A DNA stretch of 64,000 bases from JAILLW01 sp045629045 (lineage in GTDB: Bacteria; Bacillota; Clostridia; Lachnospirales; Lachnospiraceae). Positions 44,596-52,461 of this stretch are shown in pieces. The DNA is taken from positions 62,001-126,000 of the forward strand of contig JAZQQM010000061.1 of NCBI GenBank assembly GCA_045629045.1, given 5' to 3'. The translations under genes were made by a program, and so were the position numbers. The notes below the pieces were generated by a model, which did not search any database, was not told where the DNA came from, and worked only from the letters and a program-made list of their open reading frames with translations. Every line of letters begins with the position of its first letter. Position 1 is the stretch's first letter.

Positions 44596-46006
44596 TGCAT
44601 TTAGCAAAAAATCAATTGCATATATAGCAGCACTCAGCATTCTTTTTACCGGATGCGGATCAATAGGAATTGCAAAAGATGCTGATTTTGAAAGTAATTA
44701 CGAAAATACCTTTGAAGAACCGGAAAATATATATGTGTCTTCGGCTCAGGTTATGTTCAAGTCATTTAGCAGTGAAACTTCTACAATAGATTTTTACATA
44801 TTGGGAACTTCCGAAATCAGAACTTTTTATTATGACGGAGCGACTACAGTAATTGATAAATATGGTCAGGCTATGAGTCTTGCCCAGCTTCAAAGCGGTG
44901 ATATAGCTACTATAGCTTATAATTCCGATGCTGCCAAAATCGGGTCAATTGCTCTTTCGGATGAAACTTTTAATATGAGTGATGTTTCCAAATATTCGGT
45001 TTCGGAAAACGGAAGCGAAATTACGGTCGGAGATAATACCTACAGTATTGATGATAATGTTCATGTATTTTCTGACGGATATGAAATTTCGATTGATCAG
45101 ATAATTACCAATGACGGAATTACCATACAAGGCGATGGATACGATGTCCTTAGTATACGTGTTGATGACGGTCACGGATATCTTGATTTGGTTAATGAAG
45201 ATGCCTTAATCGGTGGATGGATAGAAATAGGACAGACTTTGATATCGCAGATTATGCCGGATATGCTGTTTACGGTACCGGAAGGAAGTTATCGTGTTAG
45301 ACTTACCAATGGTGATATTGAAGAATATCGTGATGTTACGATTTCCAGAAATGATGTAACGGAGATCGATTTATCAGATGTGGTTTCACCTGTTCCGGAG
45401 AAGGGATTAATTAGGTTTAATATTACGCCTGCAACAGCAACCACATATATTGACGGAAGCTATGTTGATACCAGATATGCTGTTAAGCTGCCTCTTGGTA
45501 TGCATGAGATTACTTCACAGGCTTCAGGATACTCTACTGTGACTCAGTTTTTTGAGGTAACGGGTCTTGATGAAGTGGTTGAAGTTAACCTTGAGAAGGT
45601 TACAGCTATGGAAATGGCTTCGGTTTCCAATAATTCTGTGAATAAAAATCTGTATGCCAATATTATTATTGAAAGTCCTACAGGTGCAGAGGTATACGAA
45701 GATAATATTTATAAAGGTGTGTCTCCGGTTTCATATCAGAAGACTTCGGGAACACATACCATTACATTTAGAAAGCCGGGATATGAAACAACCAGTTATA
45801 CAATTGTTGTGTATGATGACGGAAGAGATCAGACCTATTCCTTCTCGGAGATGGTTTCTGATAATTCAAGCAGTGTAAGCGGTAATAGTGTAGAGCCAAA
45901 ATCCAATTCAAATGAAAAGGGTTCTACAACGTCCGTAAGCGGTAATACCGTAAGTGGAAATTCCCTAGAAAATACGCCGACTCCGACACCTTGGCCCTGG
46001 GCATAA
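44588..46006 (+). CDS. Lipoprotein with PEGA domains
   Basis: A 472-aa secreted lipoprotein. The signal peptide ends in a lipobox (LFTGC) with Cys23. An uncharacterised region (residues ~45-235) precedes two or three PEGA-type beta domains: one near FTVPEGSYRVRLTNGDIEEY, one beginning LIRFNITPATATTYIDG and one beginning NIIIESPTGAEVYEDN. PEGA domains are surface beta modules seen in envelope proteins. The C-terminus is low complexity, with repeated SVSGN/TVSGN units and a TPTPWPWA tail. It overlaps cca by 8 nt. Role unknown; surface binding or envelope structure is inferred. Confidence 0.8.
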   Translation: MHNAFSKKSIAYIAALSILFTGCGSIGIAKDADFESNYENTFEEPENIYVSSAQVMFKSFSSETSTIDFYILGTSEIRTFYYDGATTVIDKYGQAMSLAQLQSGDIATIAYNSDAAKIGSIALSDETFNMSDVSKYSVSENGSEITVGDNTYSIDDNVHVFSDGYEISIDQIITNDGITIQGDGYDVLSIRVDDGHGYLDLVNEDALIGGWIEIGQTLISQIMPDMLFTVPEGSYRVRLTNGDIEEYRDVTISRNDVTEIDLSDVVSPVPEKGLIRFNITPATATTYIDGSYVDTRYAVKLPLGMHEITSQASGYSTVTQFFEVTGLDEVVEVNLEKVTAMEMASVSNNSVNKNLYANIIIESPTGAEVYEDNIYKGVSPVSYQKTSGTHTITFRKPGYETTSYTIVVYDDGRDQTYSFSEMVSDNSSSVSGNSVEPKSNSNEKGSTTSVSGNTVSGNSLENTPTPTPWPWA

Positions 46007-46089
46007 GGGTATAAATAGCAAGAGTTTGGGTAACATAACTCAAAACACCCAAAAACGTTGATTTTTCGCGGAAAAATGGCATTTTTTAC

Positions 46090-46118
46090 TTGACTTTTGG
46101 GCTCAAAAAAGATATAAG
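46090..46118 (+). promoter_or_regulatory. hup promoter
   Basis: TTGACT at 46090-46095, 17-nt spacer, TATAAG at 46113-46118, giving a leader of about 55 nt. This fits high expression of HU. Confidence 0.72.
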
Positions 46119-46182
46119 TATTTATAGGCGTTTTTTAATAATTCGCTAGCAAAAATTTTGTTAAATATAGGAGGAGTTCACA

Positions 46183-46455
46183 ATGAACAAGACAGAATTA
46201 GTTGAAGCTATGGCTAAGCAGGCTGGTTTATCTAAGAAGGATACAGAGAAGGCTCTTAAGGCTTTCACAGACACAGTTGCTAAGACATTAAAGAAGGGTG
46301 ACAAGGTTCAGTTAGTTGGATTCGGAACATTCGAAGTTTCTAAGAGAGCTGCTAGAACAGGCCGTAACCCTCAGACAGGTGCTGAAATGAAGATTAAGGC
46401 TTCTAAGGCTCCTAAGTTCAAGGCTGGTAAGGCTTTAAAGGACATCCTTAACTAA
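46183..46455 (+). CDS. hup: HU family nucleoid protein
   Basis: A 90-aa DNA-bending protein. It begins MNKTELVEAMAKQAGLSKKD, has VQLVGFGTFEVSKRAARTGR leading to the arm with the proline NPQTG, and ends with FKAGKALKD. It compacts and bends the chromosome. Strong AGGAGG RBS and codon use of a highly expressed gene. It has its own promoter and a strong terminator. Confidence 0.96.
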   Translation: MNKTELVEAMAKQAGLSKKDTEKALKAFTDTVAKTLKKGDKVQLVGFGTFEVSKRAARTGRNPQTGAEMKIKASKAPKFKAGKALKDILN

Positions 46456-46474
46456 TTATTAGTGTGATGTTTAA

Positions 46475-46506
46475 GGGCTTGCTTCTTGTGAAGCAAGCCC
46501 TTTTCT
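46475..46506 (+). terminator. hup terminator
   Basis: A perfect 11-bp stem GGGCTTGCTTC/GAAGCAAGCCC with a TTGT loop (46475-46500), followed by TTTTCT. Confidence 0.92.
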
Positions 46507-46540
46507 ATTTCAAGGCATAATGCTTAAGGAGATTTAAGAG

Positions 46541-46780
46541 ATGAGATTAGATAAATACCTAAAAGTTTCAAGACTGATTAAAAGAAGAACCGTTGCCAAC
46601 GAAGCCTGTGATGCCGGAAGAGTTTTGGTAAACGGAAACGTTGCCAAAGCTTCTGTAAATGTTAAAGTCGGTGATGTAATTGAGATAGGTTTTGGTAATA
46701 AAAATGTCAAAGTTAAGGTTACCGATGTCCAGGAAACCGTAAAAAAAGATGAAGCAAAAGAATTATTTGAATATATTTAG
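46541..46780 (+). CDS. rqcP: S4-domain RNA-binding protein RqcP (YabO)
   Basis: A 79-aa protein consisting of one S4 RNA-binding domain (MRLDKYLKVSRLIKRRTVAN, GRVLVNGNVAKASVNVKVGD). It is the RqcP/YabO type, which works with RqcH on stalled 50S subunits to add C-terminal alanine tails in Bacillus. In Bacillus this gene also lies upstream of divIC, as here, supporting orthology. RBS AAGGAG. Confidence 0.88.
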   Translation: MRLDKYLKVSRLIKRRTVANEACDAGRVLVNGNVAKASVNVKVGDVIEIGFGNKNVKVKVTDVQETVKKDEAKELFEYI

Positions 46781-46860
46781 CACGAACCACCACATCTTGT
46801 GTTGATTATGTTAACTGCCACAAGATATTGGAAAATCGCGAAAAATCAAGGTTTTGGAAC

Positions 46861-46889
46861 TTGACGGTTTGCATAATATCGGATAAAAT
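46861..46889 (+). promoter_or_regulatory. divIC promoter positioned for a leaderless mRNA
   Basis: TTGACG at 46861-46866, 17-nt spacer and TAAAAT at 46884-46889. The start codon at 46896 is 7 nt after the -10 box, where transcription would be expected to begin. Confidence 0.72.
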
Positions 46890-46895
46890 AATGTT

Positions 46896-47195
46896 ATGTT
46901 ACCTAGAGTTGGCAGAATAAGTGAAAACAGAACTGCTAAGTTTCTAATCGGATTCGTTGTTGTTATGCTTCTTGCAGTCATTGCATTTAAGAGTGTAGAA
47001 CTTCGAAATAAGAGAGACTATTACGCTCAAAGACAGCAACAACTTGAGGAGGAGATTGCTGCCGAGCAGGCAAGAGCCGAAGAAATCGCCGAGTATGAGA
47101 CTTATACCAAGACCAAAGCTTATGTCGAAGAGATTGCAAGAGATAAGCTTGGTTTAGTGTACGAAGGTGAGATCTTATTTAAGGATGAAAACTAG
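46896..47195 (+). CDS. divIC: Septum formation initiator DivIC/FtsB-like protein
   Basis: A 99-aa bitopic division protein. It has a short cytosolic start, a membrane helix at about 15-34 (KFLIGFVVVMLLAVIAF), a coiled coil at about 40-70 and a C-terminal ARDKLGLVYEGEILF, typical of FtsB/DivIC. It joins FtsL and FtsQ/DivIB in the divisome. There is no Shine-Dalgarno sequence before its ATG, and a good -10 box sits 7 nt upstream, so it may be read from a leaderless transcript. No later in-frame ATG would keep the membrane helix intact. It overlaps tilS. Confidence 0.85.
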   Translation: MLPRVGRISENRTAKFLIGFVVVMLLAVIAFKSVELRNKRDYYAQRQQQLEEEIAAEQARAEEIAEYETYTKTKAYVEEIARDKLGLVYEGEILFKDEN

Positions 47196-48519
47196 GGTTA
47201 TTGATACCATTGATAAGTATAATATGATAGAAGACAACGATGTAATCGTTGTCGGTGTTTCCGGAGGGCCTGACTCAGTCTGCCTTCTTTTTTTGTTGAA
47301 TGAAATAATTAAGAATTATAAAAATGTAGTTCTTGAGGTTGTCCATGTGAATCATATGATTCGTAAAACGGCATCACGGGATGAAGAATTCGTACGCGAT
47401 CTGTGTGATAAATTAGGTATATCTTTGCATATAGCAACGGCCGGAGTTACTGAAATGGCAAAAGATATGGGATTATCGACGGAAGAGGCCGGTCGAATTG
47501 TAAGGTATGATGCTTTTAATAAAGTACTTGGTAAGCGACAGGGAAAAATAGCTGTTGCTCATAATGCCAATGATGTTGCCGAAACTATGTTGTTTAATCT
47601 GTTTCGAGGCACGGATATTAAAGGACTTGTGGGAATTTATCCTGTAAACAATAATATTATCCGCCCTCTTATAGAAATTTCCCGTAAGGATATCGAAAAA
47701 TATCTTAACACAAACGAAATTGAGTATGTGCTTGACGAGACCAATGAAACAGATGATTATACGCGAAACAAGATACGTCATCATATTGTTGAATATGCGG
47801 ACAAAGATATACTCCCCAATGCGGTAGAAAATATGATTAAGGCATCGGAGAGGTTCTCGATGGCAGAATCCTTCCTTGAAGAAAGTGCATATCTTTGTGC
47901 GAATGATGCGCTTACGCAAGTAATGCCGACGAGCTTTACCTATGACATAGATGTTCTGCTTACGAAGCATCCATATATGATTAAGAGGGTGATATATGAC
48001 GGAATATGTACAATAGCAGGTTCCAAAAAGGATATTACCGAATCACATGTGGAAGCAGTGGTGGAAATTTTAAATAAGGAAGGCTCCAAAGAAGTTCATC
48101 TTCCTTATAATGTAGTGGCGCTTAAGGAATATAAGAGTCTTACAATAAAGCAGAATCTGGAAGAAATTGAAGACGAAGCTCCTATTATTAAAAAAAGAAT
48201 ATTGGAGGATTTTGATTTAAAATCTATTCCGCGCGGTAACTATACGAAATGGTTCGATTATGATAAAATAGCAAATGCGCTTTTGATTAGAAAACGTGAA
48301 AAAGGCGATTATGTGACCATAAATTCCCATATGGACAGGCAATTACTTCAGGATTATATGGTAAACAGTAAGGTACCTAAGAATTTAAGAGAAAAGGTAT
48401 GGCTTCTTGCTGACGGTAATCATATAGTGTGGGTAATCGGTTATAGAATCAGCGAATATTACAAAGTAACTAAGGACACAAAGAAAGTCCTTGAAATAAC
48501 AATAGAAGAAAATGATTAG
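47185..48519 (+). CDS. tilS: tRNA(Ile)-lysidine synthetase
   Basis: A ~444-aa ATP-pyrophosphatase enzyme that converts C34 of tRNA-Ile2 to lysidine, changing decoding from AUG to AUA. The PP-loop VGVSGGPDSVCLLFLL and the region VAHNANDVAETMLFNLFRGT are characteristic. Substrate-binding C-terminal domains follow. I chose the ATG at 47185, with the AAGG of GAAGGTGAG upstream; a GTG at 47167 is also possible. The start lies inside the end of divIC. tilS-hpt-ftsH is a classic Firmicutes order. Confidence 0.92.
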   Translation: MKTRVIDTIDKYNMIEDNDVIVVGVSGGPDSVCLLFLLNEIIKNYKNVVLEVVHVNHMIRKTASRDEEFVRDLCDKLGISLHIATAGVTEMAKDMGLSTEEAGRIVRYDAFNKVLGKRQGKIAVAHNANDVAETMLFNLFRGTDIKGLVGIYPVNNNIIRPLIEISRKDIEKYLNTNEIEYVLDETNETDDYTRNKIRHHIVEYADKDILPNAVENMIKASERFSMAESFLEESAYLCANDALTQVMPTSFTYDIDVLLTKHPYMIKRVIYDGICTIAGSKKDITESHVEAVVEILNKEGSKEVHLPYNVVALKEYKSLTIKQNLEEIEDEAPIIKKRILEDFDLKSIPRGNYTKWFDYDKIANALLIRKREKGDYVTINSHMDRQLLQDYMVNSKVPKNLREKVWLLADGNHIVWVIGYRISEYYKVTKDTKKVLEITIEEND

Positions 48520-48539
48520 TATATCTTTCGGAGGATGTC

Positions 48540-49073
48540 ATGTCAGAACACATTAAAGTATTATTGTCAGAAGAAGAAGTTCAAAAAAGAATTAAGGAGC
48601 TGGGTGAACAGATAAGCCGTGACTACGCTGATGAGAGTGAAGGCGTTCACCTTATTTCTATTCTTAAGGGCGGTGTATATATTACGGTTGATCTTGCCAA
48701 GAGAATATCGGTACCGGTTACCATGGACTTTATGTCTGTTTCAAGTTATCAGGGAACCACATCTACAGGTGCGGTCAAGATAATTAAAGACCTTGATAAC
48801 AGTATTGAAGGCAAGAATGTAATCGTAGTGGAAGATATTATAGACACCGGAAGAACTTTAAGTTATCTTGTAGAAATGCTTAAGGGAAGAGGTCCTAAGT
48901 CTATTAAATTATGTACATTACTTGATAAACCGGAGCGTCGTGTTACACCGGTTGATGTTGATTATGTGGGATTTAGAATTCCCGATGAATTTGTTGTAGG
49001 TTTTGGTCTTGATTATGACCAAAAATATCGTAACTTCCCTTATATTGGGGTAGTTGAATTTACGGAGGATTAG
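48540..49073 (+). CDS. hpt: Hypoxanthine phosphoribosyltransferase
   Basis: A 177-aa purine salvage enzyme making IMP/GMP from hypoxanthine/guanine and PRPP. The PRPP-binding motif is VIVVEDIIDTGRTLSYL (residues ~98-114). The loop region FMSVSSYQGTTSTG and the C-terminal GFGLDYDQKYRN also match. RBS GGAGG. In Firmicutes it sits between tilS and ftsH as here. Confidence 0.95.
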   Translation: MSEHIKVLLSEEEVQKRIKELGEQISRDYADESEGVHLISILKGGVYITVDLAKRISVPVTMDFMSVSSYQGTTSTGAVKIIKDLDNSIEGKNVIVVEDIIDTGRTLSYLVEMLKGRGPKSIKLCTLLDKPERRVTPVDVDYVGFRIPDEFVVGFGLDYDQKYRNFPYIGVVEFTED

Positions 49074-49075
49074 AT

Positions 49076-50878
49076 TTGAACGGTCAAAGAAAAGGTATAA
49101 GTTTATATTTTATACTGCTGGTGCTTGTGATTGCGATAATGCTGATTCCGAATTTCTTTTCGGCAAATCAGCCTACGTATACCCGAGGTGCTCTGGAAAA
49201 AGACATTGCAAACAGCAACGTAGCTGCAGTCAGTATCGAACCCAATAAGCAGACCCCCACGGGAAATGTAACGGTTACGTTAAAGGATGGAAATACACGT
49301 GTACTTTACGTTTCCGATGTAAATGTAATAGAAGATTACCTTAGACAAAACGGAATTGATCCGTTTGTCGAAAAGGTACACCAGGATAGCTATTTCCTTA
49401 CAATACTTCTTCCTATTATCATTTGCTGTGTTGTTGTGGTATTCATCATTATATTGGTTTCAAACGGCGGAGGCGGAGGTGCCAATGCCAAAATGATGAA
49501 CTTTGGCAAATCACGCGCCAAGATGATTTCAGATGTAAAAACATCGTTTAAAGATGTTGCGGGCCTCAAAGAAGAAAGAGCAGAGCTTGAGGAAATAGTA
49601 GATTTTCTTAAGGATCCGCAAAAATATACGGCACTCGGAGCCAGAATTCCCAAGGGTATTTTGTTAGAGGGTGCTCCCGGTACAGGTAAAACCCTCCTTG
49701 CCAAAGCTATTGCAGGCGAAGCAGGGGTTCCTTTCTTTAGCATATCGGGTTCTGATTTTGTTGAAATGTTCGTAGGTGTCGGTGCATCCAGAGTCCGAGA
49801 TTTATTTGAAGATGCCAAATCACATGCGCCCTGTATCGTATTTATAGATGAAATTGATGCGGTTGCAAGACGTCGTGGAACCGGAATGGGTGGCGGACAT
49901 GACGAAAGAGAGCAGACATTGAACCAGTTGCTGGTTGAAATGGATGGATTCGCGGAAAACAGCGGAATAATTGTTCTGGCTGCTACTAACAGAGTTGACA
50001 TATTGGATCCTGCGATTCTTCGTCCCGGAAGATTTGATCGTAAGATTACGGTTGCTCGCCCGGATGTTGCCGGAAGAGAAGAAATTCTTAATGTGCATGC
50101 CAAGAATAAACCCCTTGGTGATGATGTTAATCTTAAAAGAATTGCTCAGACAACCGCAGGATTTACAGGAGCCGATCTTGAGAATCTTCTTAATGAATCA
50201 GCTATTTGTGCAGCCAAGGATAATCGTGCGTACATAGTACATAATGATATTGAAAAGTCCTTTATCAAAATTGGTATGGGTGTTGAAAAGAAATCCAGAA
50301 TCATTTCAGATAAGGAAAAGAAGATTACAGCATATCATGAAGCCGGACATGCTATTTTGTTCCATGTACTTCCTGATGTGGATCCCGTGCATATTGTTTC
50401 CATTATTCCTACAGGACTTGGAGCAGGCGGTTATACAATGCCGCTTCCCGAAAAGGATGAGATGTATGTGACAAAGTCTAAGATGGAACAGGATATTATG
50501 GTTTCTTTAGGCGGAAGAATTGCAGAAGCATTAATTTTTAATGATATTACAACAGGGGCTTCAAGCGATATTAAGCAGGCTACCAAGCGTGCCCGTGATA
50601 TGGTTACCAAGTACGGTATGAGTACGACAATAGGTATGATAAATTACGATAACGATGATGATGAAGTATTTATTGGTCGTGACCTGGCTCATGCCAAGTC
50701 CCATTCGGAACTTGTTTCGGGACAGATTGATGCTGAAGTAAAGCGTATAATCGACGATTGTTATCAAAAGGCAGAGGCTAAAATTAAAGAAAATATGGAT
50801 GTATTGCATGCTTGTGCCAACTTGCTTCTTGAAAAGGAGAAGATTGGAAAAGAGGAGTTCGAAGCATTGTTTGGTTAA
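49076..50878 (+). CDS. ftsH: ATP-dependent zinc metalloprotease FtsH
   Basis: A 600-aa membrane-bound AAA+ protease. Helices at about residues 7-25 and 104-124 flank an extracytoplasmic domain. The AAA module has Walker A GAPGTGKTLLAK, Walker B CIVFIDEIDAV and the second region of homology ATNRVDILDPAILRPGRFDR. The peptidase has the zinc site AYHEAGHAILFH. It degrades membrane and regulatory proteins. The start is a TTG at 49076 with GGAGG 7 nt upstream, 2 nt after the hpt stop. Length is slightly shorter than many orthologues but complete in motifs. Confidence 0.96.
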   Translation: MNGQRKGISLYFILLVLVIAIMLIPNFFSANQPTYTRGALEKDIANSNVAAVSIEPNKQTPTGNVTVTLKDGNTRVLYVSDVNVIEDYLRQNGIDPFVEKVHQDSYFLTILLPIIICCVVVVFIIILVSNGGGGGANAKMMNFGKSRAKMISDVKTSFKDVAGLKEERAELEEIVDFLKDPQKYTALGARIPKGILLEGAPGTGKTLLAKAIAGEAGVPFFSISGSDFVEMFVGVGASRVRDLFEDAKSHAPCIVFIDEIDAVARRRGTGMGGGHDEREQTLNQLLVEMDGFAENSGIIVLAATNRVDILDPAILRPGRFDRKITVARPDVAGREEILNVHAKNKPLGDDVNLKRIAQTTAGFTGADLENLLNESAICAAKDNRAYIVHNDIEKSFIKIGMGVEKKSRIISDKEKKITAYHEAGHAILFHVLPDVDPVHIVSIIPTGLGAGGYTMPLPEKDEMYVTKSKMEQDIMVSLGGRIAEALIFNDITTGASSDIKQATKRARDMVTKYGMSTTIGMINYDNDDDEVFIGRDLAHAKSHSELVSGQIDAEVKRIIDDCYQKAEAKIKENMDVLHACANLLLEKEKIGKEEFEALFG

Positions 50879-50932
50879 AATGCACAAAAAAGTGCCGAAG
50901 GTTTTGGTAAATTTGTGAAATCTTCGCATTGT

Positions 50933-51066
50933 TTGATATATGGGTGGATGCTATTATACTACTTGTAACCCCCCAATACATTTTTTTATAGTTTTTGCTA
51001 TACCCCATAAGAAAGAAATACCTTCTCTAAAACAGGCAGTTGATCTCAACTGTCTGTTTTACTTTG
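50933..51066 (+). ncRNA. Candidate small RNA between ftsH and ugd
   Basis: A promoter-like TTGATA (50933-50938), 16-nt spacer and TATACT (50955-50960) predict a start near 50967. A strong terminator hairpin ends at 51060, giving about 100 nt with no open reading frame with an RBS. Alternatively, this is only the 3' end of the ftsH transcript. It does not resemble 6S, SRP or tmRNA by eye. Confidence 0.4.
51029..51060 (+). terminator. Terminator upstream of ugd
   Basis: A 15-bp stem from AAAACAGGCAGTTGA to TCAACTGTCTGTTTT with a 2-nt apex (one G-T pair), ending in TTTT. It would end the ftsH transcript or a small RNA. Confidence 0.82.
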
Positions 51067-51093
51067 TATAGGTATGCTATACTATATGAGTAA

Positions 51094-51123
51094 TTGACTT
51101 AAGATTGATTCAATCAATATATT
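51094..51123 (+). promoter_or_regulatory. ugd promoter with internal palindrome
   Basis: TTGACT (51094-51099), 18-nt spacer and TATATT (51118-51123). The spacer holds ATTGAT-tca-ATCAAT (51104-51118), a perfect inverted repeat placed as a repressor site would be. Confidence 0.5.
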
Positions 51124-51174
51124 GCAGTAAAATATATTAGTGATACTTTATCTAGTATACAAGGAGGAACTAAA

Positions 51175-52413
51175 GTGAAAATAGCCGTTGCCGGTACAGG
51201 ATATGTGGGAATGTCGATAGCAGTTTTACTTGCTCAGCATAATGAAGTTATGGCTGTCGATATTATAGAAGACAAGGTAAATAAGATAAATAATAAGATT
51301 TCTCCTATAGTTGATGCAGAACTGGAAGATTATCTTGCAAATAAGGAACTTAATCTTATAGCTACACTTGATGCGGATAAAGCATATAAAGATGCAGAAT
51401 TTGTTGTGGTTGCAACACCGACCAATTATGATTCCGACAAGAACTATTTTGATACCAAAGCTGTGGAAGCAGTTATCGAAAAAGTCCTTTCGGTTAATAA
51501 AGAAGCATATATTGTAATTAAATCTACAATACCTGTAGGATATACAGGGCATGTCAGAGAAAAATACAATTCGGATCATATTATATTCAGTCCGGAATTT
51601 CTAAGAGAATCAAGAGCATTATATGATAATCTTTATCCTTCAAGAATTATAGTAGGACATGGTAAGGATGAAGATTCTAAAAAGGCAGCAGCCAAATTTA
51701 CGGAACTTCTTAAGGAAGGTGCCATAAAAGAAGACGTGCCCACGCTTCTTATGGGAACAACGGAAGCAGAGGCTGTTAAATTGTTTGCCAATACATATCT
51801 TGCATTAAGAGTAGGATATTTTAACGAACTTGATACATATGCAGAGACCAAGGGTCTTGATTCAAGACTTATTATCGAAGGTGTAGGTCTCGATCCCCGT
51901 ATCGGAACATACTATAATAACCCGTCATTTGGTTACGGCGGATATTGTCTGCCCAAGGATACGAAACAGTTGCTTGCCAATTACAAGGATGTTCCGGAGA
52001 ACCTTATAGAGGCTATTGTTGAAGCTAACAGAACACGTAAGGATTTTATCGCCGATCAGGTACTTAAAAAGGTAGGATACTATTCATATGATGAGGATAA
52101 TACAACATACGATAAGTATCACGAAAAAGAAGTAACTATCGGAGTTTACAGACTGACTATGAAGTCGAATTCCGATAATTTCCGTCAAAGTTCCATCCAG
52201 GGTATCGTCAAAAGAATCAAGGCTAAAGGCGCCAAGGTTGTTATATACGAACCGACATTGGAAGACGGAACTACCTTCTTCGGAAGTCGAATAGTCAATA
52301 ATCTTGATGAGTTTAAGAAAATGACGGATTGTATCATTGCAAACAGATATGATGTATGCCTTGATGACGTGAAGGACAAAGTGTATACACGAGATTTATT
52401 TGCAAGAGATTAA
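51175..52413 (+). CDS. ugd: UDP-glucose 6-dehydrogenase (short type)
   Basis: A 412-aa nucleotide-sugar dehydrogenase oxidising UDP-glucose to UDP-glucuronate with NAD. The NAD site is VAGTGYVGMSIAV at the N-terminus. The middle segment has FSPEFLRESRALYDN, and the catalytic cysteine lies in YGGYCLPKDTKQLLANY. This closely resembles the streptococcal HasB and E. coli Ugd short forms. Glucuronate would feed capsule or exopolysaccharide, in line with the Wzy-like gene at 37.1 kb. The start is GTG with CAAGGAGGAACTAAA upstream. It has its own promoter. Confidence 0.9.
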   Translation: MKIAVAGTGYVGMSIAVLLAQHNEVMAVDIIEDKVNKINNKISPIVDAELEDYLANKELNLIATLDADKAYKDAEFVVVATPTNYDSDKNYFDTKAVEAVIEKVLSVNKEAYIVIKSTIPVGYTGHVREKYNSDHIIFSPEFLRESRALYDNLYPSRIIVGHGKDEDSKKAAAKFTELLKEGAIKEDVPTLLMGTTEAEAVKLFANTYLALRVGYFNELDTYAETKGLDSRLIIEGVGLDPRIGTYYNNPSFGYGGYCLPKDTKQLLANYKDVPENLIEAIVEANRTRKDFIADQVLKKVGYYSYDEDNTTYDKYHEKEVTIGVYRLTMKSNSDNFRQSSIQGIVKRIKAKGAKVVIYEPTLEDGTTFFGSRIVNNLDEFKKMTDCIIANRYDVCLDDVKDKVYTRDLFARD

Positions 52414-52461
52414 TCTTTAATTGCGGGAATTAGGTAATAAAACAGCTAGGGAGTACTTTTC

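Noticed and set aside
45870..45975. Repeated segment that could be mistaken for a CRISPR-like array
   Set aside because: The repeats encode Ser-Val-Ser-Gly-Asn units in frame in the lipoprotein tail; there are no regular spacers or cas genes.
49390..50103. A 237-codon open frame on the minus strand
   Set aside because: It lies wholly inside ftsH, has no ribosome binding site and its translation matches no protein pattern; it reflects the codon use of ftsH.
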